64,000 nt of DNA from JAEULH01 sp034382075 (lineage in GTDB: Bacteria; Pseudomonadota; Alphaproteobacteria; Rhodospirillales; Defluviicoccaceae). Within the stretch, counting starts at the first letter, position 1. Each line of letters starts with the position of its first letter. Shown piece by piece: positions 25,466-35,950 of the stretch. The DNA lies in contig JAXMOZ010000003.1 in the NCBI GenBank assembly GCA_034382075.1, forward strand, positions 1 to 64,000, in the 5' to 3' direction. The notes under the pieces are model-generated. The model did not search any database and had not been told where the DNA came from. It worked only from the letters and a program-made list of their open reading frames with translations. The position numbers and the translations under genes were made by a program.

Positions 25466-25663
25466 CCGCGGCGGAGACCGGCGAATTACGCGTAAGGTAA
25501 GCGCTCCTGCGCCGAGTTCCCGCTGTGTGAAGAGCAGTCTTGCTCTGTGATCGCCGTCACTGCATCGTGCGCGGTCTACTTACATACTTAGTCCAGCGAT
25601 TTGAAGCGGCTTCGGACGGGACCGTTCAAGATACGGGCGAGGATGAAACGGAAGTTCTGATGA

Positions 25664-25706
25664 AAGGGCAAAGGTCCAATAAGGTAATTAATGGATCTTT
25701 GCCCTT
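25664..25706. repeat. Long inverted repeat AAGGGCAAAGGTCCA / TGGATCTTTGCCCTT
   Basis: Arms of 15 bp with 14 matches (25664-25678 and 25692-25706) around a 13-nt AT-rich loop ATAAGGTAATTAA. It lies between mutT and the defence cassette, in DNA that is AT-richer than its surroundings. It resembles the end or attachment region of a mobile element, or a strong hairpin. No transposase is present. Confidence 0.6.
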
Positions 25707-25934
25707 GCATGGTGGGGGGCCCGGCCGTGGAACCGTGGAGGTTGTTCAGGTATCGGATCGTCGGCAGTCGGGGCGGGAAGCCACGTCTTGCGCTGGTGGC
25801 TCTCGATCAAGCGAACCCCGCAGCCGCGCTGCCGGCGCTCCTTGAGCGCCCGACAAAAAGTGCGTTCCGCGTAGCGAGCACGGCCCGCCGGCAAGCCGCT
25901 CCGGCCCCGGCGCAGCTTGAGACGAACTGATAAT

Positions 25935-25970
25935 GAGGCGCGGTCCTGAGGATCGGCGCCTCCCTTTTTC
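25935..25970 (+). terminator. Terminator-like hairpin with T-run
   Basis: GAGGCGC (25935-25941) pairs with GCGCCTC (25956-25962) and is followed by CCTTTTTCG. It would terminate rightward transcription before the defence cassette. No convincing gene precedes it; the open frame 25691-25930 shows no recognisable protein. Confidence 0.45.
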
Positions 25971-26241
25971 GTTGGGCTGAATATCGACATCACGACCCGA
26001 ACCGTTCGTCGCCACACCAAGGTCCGAAGACGATCCGAGACATAACCCCATAAGGGGCATAAGCTCCTCCGGCGGTCCGCTGGCGGCCGCCTGTGCCGCG
26101 ACCAGGGGAAGCACGGCAAACCAGTTCGAGCCATCCGCGTCATCATCACCACGTCCCCTTTGGGGTTCTCTTCTCCTTCGGCCACCGGGGGTCCCGGCGG
26201 CCGGCGATGGCGATGCGGCGCGGCTATGCACGAGGGGATGC

Positions 26242-29110
26242 ATGCCGCTTACCGTCAAGGTTGCCTGCGAACTGCACCCGATGACGCTGGACTTCGCCAT
26301 GGGCGAGCAGATCGAGAACATCGCCGAGGTGATCAACCCTACGCCCGAGCGGGCGCGCGCCTTCTTCGAGAAGAACTTCGTCACCCAGGGGATGCGCGTT
26401 CTGCTCGACCAGGGGCTGAAGCGCCTCGCCGACCGCTCCGACCAGGCGGTGTTCGAGCTGAAGCAGGCCATGGGCGGCGGCAAGACGCACTCGATGATCG
26501 CGCTGGGCCTGCTCGCCCGGGGCGAGCACGTTGCGGGCGGCCATCGTCCCCGACATTGCCCGCGCCGCGCCGTTCGAGTGCGGCAGGGTGGTCGCCATCA
26601 ACGGCCGGAGCAAGTTCCACGAGGCGTTCCTGTGGGGCGAGATCGCGATCCAGCTCGGCAAGGCGGCGGAGTTCAGCAAGTTCTGACGCGACGGTCCGTC
26701 GGCGCCGGCGGAGGATGACTGGATCGCGCTGATCGGCGACGAGCCGACGCTGATCCTCCTCGACGAGCTGCCGCCCTACTTCGATTACGCGATCACGCGG
26801 CAGGTCGCCGAAGGCACCCTGGCCCAGGTGACCACCTACGCCCTCTCCAACCTGCTCTCCGCGGCGCTGAAGCTGAAGCGCTGCTGCATCGTCGTGTCCA
26901 ACCTGTCCGGCAGCTACGAAGGCGCCTCCCAGCAGCTCCGCCGGGCAATCCACAACTTCGAGCGGGAGGCGAACCGGCAGGCCCGCGCCGTCACTCCAGT
27001 GGATCTCGCAAGCGTCGAAATCTACGAGATCCTGCGCAAGCGGATGTTCAAGCGGCTGCCCGGCCGCGCCGTCGTCGATAGCGTGGCCGCGGCGTACTCC
27101 GCTGCGCTGACCGAGGCCGTGGCCGCAAATGCCATTCCTCGGTCCGCGGCGAACACCGCAGCCGAAATCCACGGTTCCTACCCCTCCCATCCGCCGGTGA
27201 AGCACGTCGTCGCCCTGTTCAAGGAGAACGAGAGCTTCCGCCAAACCCGCGGGCTGATGCAGTTCGTGGGCAGGATGCTGAAGTCGGTCTGGGAGCGGAA
27301 GACCAACGACGTCTACCTCGTCGGCTGCCAGCACCTCGACCTGAACCTCGCCGACGTCCGCGAAGAGATCAACCAGATCAGTAACCTGCAGGGCGCGATC
27401 GCCCACGACATCGCCGCCGCCGGCACGGCGGTAGCCGAGCTGGTCGATGCCGCAGTCGGCAGCGACGCGGGAAGCCAAGTCGCGGCCCTCCTGCTTACGG
27501 CGTCGCTGTCGGAGTCGGTCGACGCGGTGAAGGGCTTCACCGAGGCCCAGTTCCGCGAATGTCTGATCGCGCCGAACCGGACGGTGAGCGAGGTCAACAA
27601 CGCCTTCGAGAGGCTGCGCAGCGACGCCTGGTACCTGCACCACAAGGAGAGCGGCGCCTGGTACTTCTCCAACATCGAGAACCTGCGCAAGGCCATCGAG
27701 TTCCGGTCCCTGAACGCGCCGCAGCCGAAGATCGACGCCGAGATGAAGCGGCGGCTGGAGGAAATCTTCAAGCCGGTCGCCCGGATCGCCTACCAGGAGG
27801 TGCTGGCGCTGCCCCAGGTGGACGACATTCGCCTGAACGGCCCGCGCCTCTGCCTCGTCGTCAGCCCGGACAGCAAGATCCCGCCCGAGGAGGTGCAGCG
27901 GTTCTGGCAGAGCGTCATCGAGAAGAACAACCTCTGCGTCGTCACCGGCGACGGCTCCGACCTCGCCAGCCTGGAGGAAAAGACCCGGCGCATCTGGGCG
28001 GTGGCACGCGTCGCCGAGGAGACGGGCGGCGAGGCGTCGCCGCACAGGAGCGAGCTCGAGAAGGAAACCGAGCAGGCCGCCTACGACTTCAACGCCACCG
28101 TGGTCGGCCTGTTCAACCGCGTCTTCTATCCGGTCAGGGGCAAGCTCGCCGAAGCCAAGCTGTCGATGACGTTTACCGCCAACCACTTCCGCGGCGAGGA
28201 GCAGATCGAAAAGGCTTTGGCTGCGGCGACGGCTACATCGAGAAGGGGCCGTTCCCCAAGCCGCGGACAAGCGTCAGCGTCACCCAGCGCGACTACAAGG
28301 AGGAAACCGGCGTCGCCCCCATCGAGATCCTGGCGCGGGACGCCGGCCCGAACGGACGCGTTCACTACGGCGGGAGCAACAGCGTCAGCGCCGCGAGCCC
28401 CGTCGTTCCCGACAGGATCTGGGAGACCGACGCCACCCGCCTGTGGTTCCTCGCCGTCGACCCCGACGGCCAGCACGAAACCGGCGAGCCGGTCTCCTTG
28501 GACGAACACGCTGACGCTCACCCATCAGCCGCGGGTGCTGCCCAACCGGCACCGCCAGGTCGAGTTGACGGTGAAGCCGCGCGGGGTGATCCGCTGGAAC
28601 ACCACCGGCGCCAACCCGCGCGACGGCGAGGTCTACACCGGGCCGATCATGCTGAACGGCTCCGGGGAGGAGATCACGGTCTACGCCTATGCCGAGGACG
28701 AAGGCGTGAGCGCGACCCGCACCTTCCGCATCCCGGCGCCCGACCACAATGGCCCGAGGACCGACGAGACGAAGCCGGCCAGGCTGCGCAAGCACATCGA
28801 CTTCCGCGGCGCAGCTCCCAGCTTCGAGGCCATCAACGGCGCCAAGGCCGTGGACGCCACGCTGCGCGAAGGCGTTTCGCTGACCCTGGGCGAGGGTGCC
28901 CGCACCGTCACGATCCGCTTCGGCAGCGAAACCCGCGTTCGCCCCTGCGATCTGGAAGCCTTCATCGCCCTCTCCCGGCAGGTTCTTGGCAACGAGGCGG
29001 CCGACGTGGTCCTGAACTTGAAAAGCCTCGACTTCGCCAGCGGCCACGACCTGGAAGCCTTCCTCACCAAGGTGCGCGTCGACGCGGCGGCGGGCGAGGT
29101 GGAGAAATGA
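26242..29110 (+). pseudogene. DUF499-family ATPase (COG1483-type), multiply broken
   Basis: A large AAA+-like ATPase of the DUF499 family, known from predicted antiviral cassettes. The gene opens at 26242 with a family-like N-terminus and Walker A MGGGKTHSM. The frame shifts near 26525; the second frame carries AAIVPDIARAAPFECGRVVA but meets TGA at 26684, where Trp is expected. It resumes in the same frame with the Walker B-like LILLDELPPYF. Near 28220 the frame changes again and a segment of some 50 residues seems missing before GDGYIEKGPFPK. A last shift near 28500 leads to the C-terminal domain ending at 29110. Three shifts, a stop and a deletion make it non-functional as read. Confidence 0.85.
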
Positions 29111-29702
29111 GGGCCGAAGGATCGAGCGACAGCGAAGACTTCGGCTGCCCCAAGAGCGTCGATCCGCACCACTTCCGGGTCGAAGTCCCGCCGGGGCGCG
29201 ACGGCGTCGTGCTGATTGCCGAGCACTACGGGATCAAGGCCGGGATCGGGGCCTTCCCGAAGTCGCCCCCCGCTGCTACCTGCCGCGCCGCGTCTGGGGG
29301 CGGATCGCGGACGATGTGAAGCGCGACTTCAACGAGCGGCTGCGGGCAAAGAAGATGAAGCCTGGCCGCTGGCTCGCCGGCAGCAACAGGGTCGAGCGCC
29401 TGCTCGGCAAGGAGCTCCTGGTCCTCGCCTGGGCGGTGGAGAAGGCGAGCTCCCGGCTGGTTGCGACCGCCGTTCGCAACTGGAGCGGGCTGCGCCCGGA
29501 GGAGCGCTGGTGGCTCTACACCGTCACCGCCGCCGCCACCGGTGAGCCGCAGCAGGCCGACGTCGGCTGGCGCAAGGCGCTGCGCTTCGCGCTCACCGAG
29601 AACCCCGCCGACGATCAGGCGCTGCTCGTCTTCAAGGCGGCGCGGCTCATCAAGGACGAACCGTCGCCGTTCGAACCCCCCTCCCCCTCTTCGACCGCAT
29701 GA
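29107..29702 (+). pseudogene. DUF3780-family protein, frameshifted
   Basis: It starts with ATG at 29107, overlapping the DUF499 stop as ATGA. The first 55 or so codons contain FGCPKSVDPHHFRVEVPPG, typical of DUF3780. At a run of six C (29266-29271) the frame is lost. The continuation CYLPRRVWGRIADDVKRDFN is in another frame, which then stays open to 29702 through ERLLGKELLVLAWAVEKAS and RPEERWWLYTVTAAATGE. The intact form would be about 198 aa. Its biochemical function is unknown; it occurs with DUF499 and DUF1156 genes. One indel separates it from an intact gene, so a sequencing error is possible. Confidence 0.8.
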
Positions 29703-29711
29703 AGGTCAGCA

Positions 29712-32354
29712 ATGCCGGATAGCTCCTCGCCGCTTCCTGCGATCAAGCCGCTCGCCTGGAAGGATCGCCCGAGCCTGATCGAGCACCTTTTGCCGGCGCA
29801 GAAGATCTCCGCAGAGGCGCAGAAGGAACGCAAGGCGGGATCGGGGCAGACGCTGACCGCGCTGGGCAGCTACTGGAAGGGGCGAAAGCCCTTGATCCTG
29901 GCCAAGGCCTGCATCCTCGGCGCGCTGCTGCCGGCCACCGACGATCCCGAGGCCGACCTCGCCGTCTTCGAGACGCTGATGGGCATCGACGACGGCGCCT
30001 TCGCCAAGCGCGCCAAGACGGCGAAGCGCCGGGCGAGCATCGCCGGCCTGCCCTACCTGGAGCGGCTGGAGCGCGCCTACCGGCCGGAGGAAGTCCCGGA
30101 CGAGGTCCTGTACGACGGGGTCTGGCCGGCGGTGAACCGGCACCTCGGCACCAGCGCCCGCTCGATGCCGGAGCTGGTCGAACAGCTCGGCATCCTCCGC
30201 TTCGGCCACAGGCCCAAGGTCGGCGATACCTTCTGCGGCGCCGGCTCCATCCCCTTCGAGGCGGCGAGGCTCGGCTGCGACGTCTATGCCAGCGACCTCA
30301 ATCCCGTCGCCTGCATGCTCACCTGGGGCGCCTTCAACATCATCGGCGCCGACGAAAAGACCCGGGGCGAGATCGGGCGAAAGCAGCGCGAGGTTGCGGA
30401 CGCCGTCGACCGCGAGATCACGGCGCTGGGCATCGAGCACGACGGCCACGGCAACCGGGCCAAGGCCTACCTCTACTGCCTGGAGACCCGCTGCCCACAA
30501 ACCGGCTGGATGGTGCCGCTGGCGCCGAGCTGGGTGATCAGCAAGGCCCGCAACGTCATCGCCCGGCTAATCCCCGACGATGTCAACAAGCGCTTCGTCA
30601 TCGACATCGTGACCGGCGCCTCGGACGCGGACATGGCCGAAGCCGGCAAGGGAACCGTGCGGGACGGCTGCCTCGTCTACGTCCTCGACGGCGAGGAGTA
30701 CCGCACGCCAATCAAGACCATCCGCGGCGACTATCGCCTGCCTGACGGCACCACCGGCAACAGGCTCAGGCGCTGGGAGGTGCACGACTTCAAGCCCAGG
30801 CCCGACGACATCTTCCAGGAGCGGCTCTACTGCATCCAGTGGATCACCAGGGAGAGCCTGGGAAAACCCCGGCAGCAGACGTTCTTCGCCGCCGCCACCG
30901 ACGAGGACCTGGAGCGTGAGGCAAAGGTCGACGCCGTCGTCGCCGAAAACCTGGCGCGGTGGCAGGCGGAAGGGCTGGTGCCGGACATGCCGATCGAGCC
31001 TGGGGACAAGACCGACGAGCCGATCCGCACGCGTGGCTGGACTCACTGGCATCAACTGTTTTCGCCGCGGCAGCTACATCTTCACGCGCTTTGCAAGAGG
31101 CTGCTTACCTGCCGCTCGATAACTGCTTTTGCCAGCGCTCTTGACGCGAACTGCAAGCTTACGCACTTGAACAGCGGCTGGGAGAAAATAGAGAACTGTT
31201 TCTACAATCAGGCTCTGAACACTTTCTTGAACTACGGAGTCAGGGCGTCTGTCGCCGAGAGGAATCCGCGCTTCCCCGCACATCGAAGCGAGGGCTTGCC
31301 GCCCACCCGATATCGCGTGTTAACGTCTGCTGTAGCCGTATCAGAAGAGGTGGCTCACCTCTGGATCACGGATCCACCCTACGCAGATGCCATCCGCTAC
31401 GAACAGATCACCGAGTTCTTCATCGCCTGGCTGCGGAAGAACCCGCCGGAGCCGTTCAGGGACTGGATCTGGGACAGCCGCCGGGCGCTGGCGATCAAGG
31501 GCAGCGGCGACGACTTCCGCCGCGAGATGATCGTGGCCTACCGCGCCATGGCCGCGCACATGCCGGACCAGGGGCTCCAGATCGTGATGTTCACTCATCA
31601 GGATGCGGGAGTCTGGGCCGACATGGCTTCGATCGTCTGGGGCGCGGGGCTCAGGGTCACGGCCGCCTGGTACATCGCCACCGAGACCACCTCCGAGTTG
31701 AAGAAGGGCGGCTACGTTCAGGGCACGGTGCTGCTGGTTTTGCGCAAGCGGCTCGCCAATGAGGGTGCCTATCGCGACGAACTGGTGCAGGAGGTGCGGG
31801 ACGAGGTCGCCCGCCAGATCGAGTTCATGGCCCGCCTCAACAGGGAGGCCCTTGAACACGACGGGAAGAAGGTGTTTCAGGACGCCGACCTGCAGATGGC
31901 AGGCTACGCTGCGGCCCTCCGCGTGCTCACGGGCTACGGCCGCATCGACGGCCAGGACATGGCCGCGGAGGCGCTACGCCCCCGCGTGAAGGGCGGGCGC
32001 GACATCGTCAAGGAGATCATCGATTACGCCGTGCAGGTCGCGAACACGCACCTCGTCCCGAGGCCGGTGCACGCTTCCGCCTGGGGACGGTCGACCGCCG
32101 CCGAGCGCTTCTACATGAAGATGCTGGAGCTCGAAGCCGAGGGCCTAAAGAAGCTCGACAACTACCAGAACTTCGCCAAGGCCTTCCGCGTCGCCGACTA
32201 CGCCGCGCTGAAGCTCGCGCCGCTCAAGTCCTTCAGCGGCGGTCAGAACTACCTTCTGCCCGCGGATGTCCGCGTCGAGGACTTCCACACCGTCACGGTC
32301 TGGTGCGAGAGCTTCGGCGTCTACATCGGCTCGGCGGTGCTGCCGGAGCTCTGA
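29712..32354 (+). CDS. DUF1156 (COG1743-type) adenine-specific DNA methyltransferase with Zn ribbon
   Basis: 880-aa predicted N6-adenine methylase of the defence-linked DUF1156 family. The N-terminal DUF1156 segment includes LIEHLLPAQKISAEAQKERK. The SAM motif is DTFCGAGSIPFEAARLGCD (172-190). A Zn-ribbon-like insert has Cys256 and Cys261 in CLETRCPQTGW. Catalytic motif IV is DPPY (554-557). The frame is open throughout, unlike its two partners upstream. Positions 31081-31260 are only 52% GC by hand count, against about 70% around them. The C-terminal 40 residues look unlike the family and may be a replaced end. Its 3' end overlaps the convergent TPR gene by 34 bp. Confidence 0.88.
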   Translation: MPDSSSPLPAIKPLAWKDRPSLIEHLLPAQKISAEAQKERKAGSGQTLTALGSYWKGRKPLILAKACILGALLPATDDPEADLAVFETLMGIDDGAFAKRAKTAKRRASIAGLPYLERLERAYRPEEVPDEVLYDGVWPAVNRHLGTSARSMPELVEQLGILRFGHRPKVGDTFCGAGSIPFEAARLGCDVYASDLNPVACMLTWGAFNIIGADEKTRGEIGRKQREVADAVDREITALGIEHDGHGNRAKAYLYCLETRCPQTGWMVPLAPSWVISKARNVIARLIPDDVNKRFVIDIVTGASDADMAEAGKGTVRDGCLVYVLDGEEYRTPIKTIRGDYRLPDGTTGNRLRRWEVHDFKPRPDDIFQERLYCIQWITRESLGKPRQQTFFAAATDEDLEREAKVDAVVAENLARWQAEGLVPDMPIEPGDKTDEPIRTRGWTHWHQLFSPRQLHLHALCKRLLTCRSITAFASALDANCKLTHLNSGWEKIENCFYNQALNTFLNYGVRASVAERNPRFPAHRSEGLPPTRYRVLTSAVAVSEEVAHLWITDPPYADAIRYEQITEFFIAWLRKNPPEPFRDWIWDSRRALAIKGSGDDFRREMIVAYRAMAAHMPDQGLQIVMFTHQDAGVWADMASIVWGAGLRVTAAWYIATETTSELKKGGYVQGTVLLVLRKRLANEGAYRDELVQEVRDEVARQIEFMARLNREALEHDGKKVFQDADLQMAGYAAALRVLTGYGRIDGQDMAAEALRPRVKGGRDIVKEIIDYAVQVANTHLVPRPVHASAWGRSTAAERFYMKMLELEAEGLKKLDNYQNFAKAFRVADYAALKLAPLKSFSGGQNYLLPADVRVEDFHTVTVWCESFGVYIGSAVLPEL

Positions 32355-35219
32355 ACCTTGGTCGCTTCGGCACCGGCGAGGTGGGCGCGGAACCGGGCGA
32401 CCGGCCCGGCATCCTCGGCAAGCGCCTGCAGATCCGCCGCCGGCATCGTGTTGGCGGCGATCAGCGGGAAGACGTCCTTCCACCGGCTTTGCGCCATCGC
32501 CGCGCCCTCCGCGGCCGCGAGCCGCCCGAGCCCGGCCTCGTCGCCGGCCAGGGCCAGCGCCACCGCCAGGTGCAGGATCCGGTCTGATCGCTGCTCCGGA
32601 CCGGCGGCGTCGTTCGCGGCGCCCTCTGCGGCCAGCACGTGCGCGAGAGCACTGGCGGCGGCGCTCCAGTCGCCGAGGCGCCAGTGCGCGTCGGCACGCA
32701 CCGCCGCCGCCTCCGGCGTGTCGATCGTCTCCAGCCGCTGCAGCGCCTCCTTGGCTCGGCCGAGCTTGACGAGGGCGCGGGCGGCGACGAGCTGGCGGTC
32801 GCGAGCAAGCTCGCCAGGAACGGTCGCCTCAGCGCTTGCCTCGATTGCCTTCAGCGCCGCCTCCGGCCTGCCGTCGAGAAGATAGAGCGAGGCGAGCCTT
32901 GCCCCGGCGGCGGCGCGAACGGCGCCGGTCAGGCGGAAGCGCACCTGGCTTTCCAACAGCGACGTTGCCCGGCCGAGCAGGTCGAGCTCGACCATGCGCT
33001 CGACCACCGCCTCGAGGACCCGGTCGCCGCGAGCATCCGCGGGCGTGAGCTCGCGGAACTCGTCGTAGAGGGCAATGGCCTCGAGCGGCGACAGCTTCGC
33101 CGAGGCCTCGCCGGTGAACAGCGCGGCGAACGCCTGGGTCATCTTCGCCGGGATGTCGTCGTTCTGCATGGCCCGGGGGAAGCTGGCGGCGGCGCGCTTG
33201 AAGGTGCGGAGCGCGGCGGCAAGCTCGCCCTCGGCGAGCTGCAACTCGCCCAGCCGGCGGAGGACGGCGAGCTCGAGCCCGTCGCCGCGCCAGGCAAAGC
33301 TGAGCGCGTCGAGAGCATCGATGGCCTTGGCCGGCGGTATCCGCTTTTCGGCAAGGCCGAGGTCCACCGCCGCGTACTCCGCGCGGACCTGGCTTCTCCG
33401 CTCGGGGTCGACGCCGGCCTCGACCTCTCGCCATTTCGCCAGCGCCGCCGGCAGGTCGCCGTTGGCGGCGAGCCTGCGCCCTTCGAGGAAGGCCACCGCC
33501 GCCGCCTCCGCGGGGCTCGTGGCCTCTGCGGCCAGCAGCGCCACACACCGCTCCGCGAGCGCCGGCTTGCCGGCGTCGATGGCGGCCTCGGCCAGAGCCG
33601 GCAGGAGCGCCCGGCGGAGGACCGGCGGATAGCCGGCGGCAATCGCCACCTGTTCGTCCAGCGCGTCTCCGCTTTCCCCGGCACCGCCCTGGGCAACCCG
33701 GAGCATCGTCCGCCAGGCAGCGGCCTCGGGATGGCCGGCAAGGGCGGCATGGCCGAGGTCGGCGTCGGCATTGGCGAGGCGGCCGAGCAGCAGCGTCGCC
33801 GCCCCGCGCAGGGCGCGGAACGCCGGCTCGCCTTCGAGAGCCGGGCGGGCCTCGCGAGCCCGCTCCAGCGCGCCCAAAGCCTCGGCGGCAAGGCCCTGGC
33901 CCAGGCTCAGCCTGGCGTGGCGCAGCCACAGCGGCTCGCGCTCCGTTGCCGAGGGAGCGGCGGCCAGCGCCGCCTCCAACGCCTGGCGGGTGGGGAGGTG
34001 GGCGCGGATGGTCTGGCCGGCCAGGGGCTCCAGCTGCAGCAGCCGCTCGCCCGAGGGCAGCGAGCGAAGCTGGGCGCGGGCGAGCGTGGCGGCGTCGGCG
34101 GGGGTGAGCGCAAGCCCGCCGGGCCTTGCGACCTCGACCGCTTCTCCAACCGGGCGCACCGCCAGATCGTCGACCAGGGGATGAACGACGATACCCTGGA
34201 GCGACGACAGCAGGCGGAACTCAGGATAGTCGCGGCCGCGGGCGAGGCCGTGGCCGGGCGCCAGGACCGGGACGACCACCAGGAAATCGCCGATCGCGGG
34301 ATCCGCGAGCGCCAACGGCGCGCCGGGCTCCGCCACCGGCAGCAGCAGAGCCGCGCCGTCGCTGTCATGCCGCGGCATCGGCTCCAGGCTGCCGACGGGC
34401 TCCGCTGCCCGCGCCGCAAAGTCGAGGATCCAGGCAAGGCCGTCGCGGCCAAGGCCGGCGCGTCCGTCGCCTGCAAGGTCCAGCCGCAGAACCGTCGCCC
34501 GCGGATGCGGCCGCTGCTCGATGCCGCGCACGGACGGGCCGGCGGCGGTTTGCAGCCGGGCGATGTCCTGCTGCGACGGCTTGTCGAAGATGAGCCACAG
34601 CGCGCCGGCGCGGACGAAGGGCCGCGGCCGCCACCGGTTCCGCCCAGTCGAACCGCAGCGCTGGCGCGGCTGCGCCGGCGGCGTCCGCCCCGGCGGCGCT
34701 CACGACCGGCGCGTCCTTCCGGGCGACGCGGTTGGGGGCCGCGACCGGCGGCTTGATGATCCCTTGCAGGCCCTCCGCGGCGGCCGGTGTCGAGTGCTCC
34801 TGCGCCGCCGCCACCGGCGCCGCGTGCTCCTGCGCCGCCGCCACCGGCGGCGGAAACCCGGCGAACAGGTCGATCACCACCCGGGTCTTGTCGGCGAAGG
34901 TCAAAGCGACGATGCCGGGCTTGAGCGGAAACGACACGCTGCGCCCCTGGTCGCCGATCGTTGGCGGTTCGAGAAAGCGATGAAGCGGCGCCAGCGCCGC
35001 GGCGAAATCGGCTTCCACCGGCCGGGCGAAGCGGAGGATGTGGCGGCCGCCCACCGAGCGGGCCTCGAACTCGACCGGCGCGGGCCAGCTCAGGGTGAGC
35101 CGGCCGGTGTCGCCGCGCACCGATCCGCTGGCGCGGACGGCGTCGGCGCGGACCTCGCCCGTCGCGGCCGCGAGCGCACCCGCCAACAACAGCGACAGGG
35201 TGGTCCTGTTCAGGCTCAC
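32321..35219 (-). pseudogene. Flagellar-cluster tetratricopeptide-repeat protein, one frameshift
   Basis: Large exported TPR protein that sits downstream of motB-like genes in alphaproteobacterial flagellar clusters. The 5' part starts with GTG at 35219 (overlapping the upstream stop as GTGA). It has a signal peptide (TTLSLLLAGALAAATGEVRA), a beta-rich region, and a twice-repeated VAAAQEH linker, up to LRFDWAEPV. Near 34622 one base is gained or lost. The other frame continues PFVRAGALWLIFDKPSQQD and stays open for over 700 residues of Ala/Leu/Glu-rich TPR helices to 32321. Joined, the protein would be about 965 aa. It is either a recent single-base lesion or a sequencing error. Confidence 0.75.
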
Positions 35220-35950
35220 GCGCCGCCTCGCGCCGGCAGAATGACGATGTCGACCCGCCTGGCCGCAGCGCGCCTGCGCTCCGGCTCGTCCGGCGGCAGA
35301 TCGGCGAAGCGGCTGTCGGCGAAGCCGCGGGCGAGGATCGCCTCGCGCCCTTCCAGCGTGCGCAGCACCGAGGCGACCGCCTCCGCTCTGGCGAGCGACA
35401 GCTCCCAGTTCGAGGCAAACGCGCCTGCCGTCAGCGGCGACGGGTCAGCGTGCCCCTCGGTGGCGGCGTCGTTGACGATGGTTCTGAGCACCGAGGCAAT
35501 GGCAGCCAGCATCGGCTCGGAGCGGGCCGAGAGCTGCGCCGAGCCGGGTGCAAAGGCGAGGTCCGCGGGAACGGAGATCAGCAGCCGGTCCCCGTCGCGG
35601 CGGACCTCGATCCCCGCGGCCAGCGGATTGGCCGCCAGGTTCTGTTTCACCACCGAGGCGAGATAATCGAGATCGAGCGCCCGGCGCGGCGAGGCCGCGC
35701 CGATGGCGAAGCGGGCCAGCTCCTTCGGCGCATGACCGGCCGCCGGCATGTCCAGCGAGGCCGAAAGCGAGGCGGCGATCGCCCGCCACCGCTCGATCTC
35801 AAGCTGCGACATGGAGAACATCAGCACGAAGAAGGTCAACAGCAGCGAGACCAGATCGGTGAAGGTCAGCATCCACGCCTGCCGGCTGATCGCCGGGGGC
35901 GGCGCAGGGGCGGCGTGCGGATCCCGGTCGGGGCGGGGTACCGCGCTCAT
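35216..35950 (-). CDS. MotB-like OmpA-domain flagellar motor protein
   Basis: 244-aa protein with one N-terminal membrane helix, MLTFTDLVSLLLTFFVLMFS, whose Asp in TFTDL corresponds to the proton-binding Asp of MotB. A C-terminal OmpA/MotB peptidoglycan-binding domain contains EGHADPSPL and NWELSLARAEAVASVLRTLE. This fits a stator subunit anchored to the wall. The ATG at 35950 starts just upstream of the helix. It overlaps both neighbours. No MotA partner is in the window. Confidence 0.85.
   Translation of the reverse strand: MSAVPRPDRDPHAAPAPPPAISRQAWMLTFTDLVSLLLTFFVLMFSMSQLEIERWRAIAASLSASLDMPAAGHAPKELARFAIGAASPRRALDLDYLASVVKQNLAANPLAAGIEVRRDGDRLLISVPADLAFAPGSAQLSARSEPMLAAIASVLRTIVNDAATEGHADPSPLTAGAFASNWELSLARAEAVASVLRTLEGREAILARGFADSRFADLPPDEPERRRAAARRVDIVILPARGGA

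Larger units (their letters stand above)
25466..26241. other. Non-coding junction between mutT and the defence cassette
   Basis: 776 bp without a supported gene. It holds the inverted repeat at 25664-25706, the terminator-like hairpin at 25935-25970 and otherwise unremarkable sequence. AGGGGATGC just before 26242 may serve as ribosome-binding site for the DUF499 gene. It may be the left edge of the inserted cassette. Confidence 0.5.

Noticed and set aside
25691..25930. 79-codon open frame before the terminator-like hairpin
   Set aside because: No ribosome-binding site or recognisable similarity; it begins inside the right arm of an inverted repeat.
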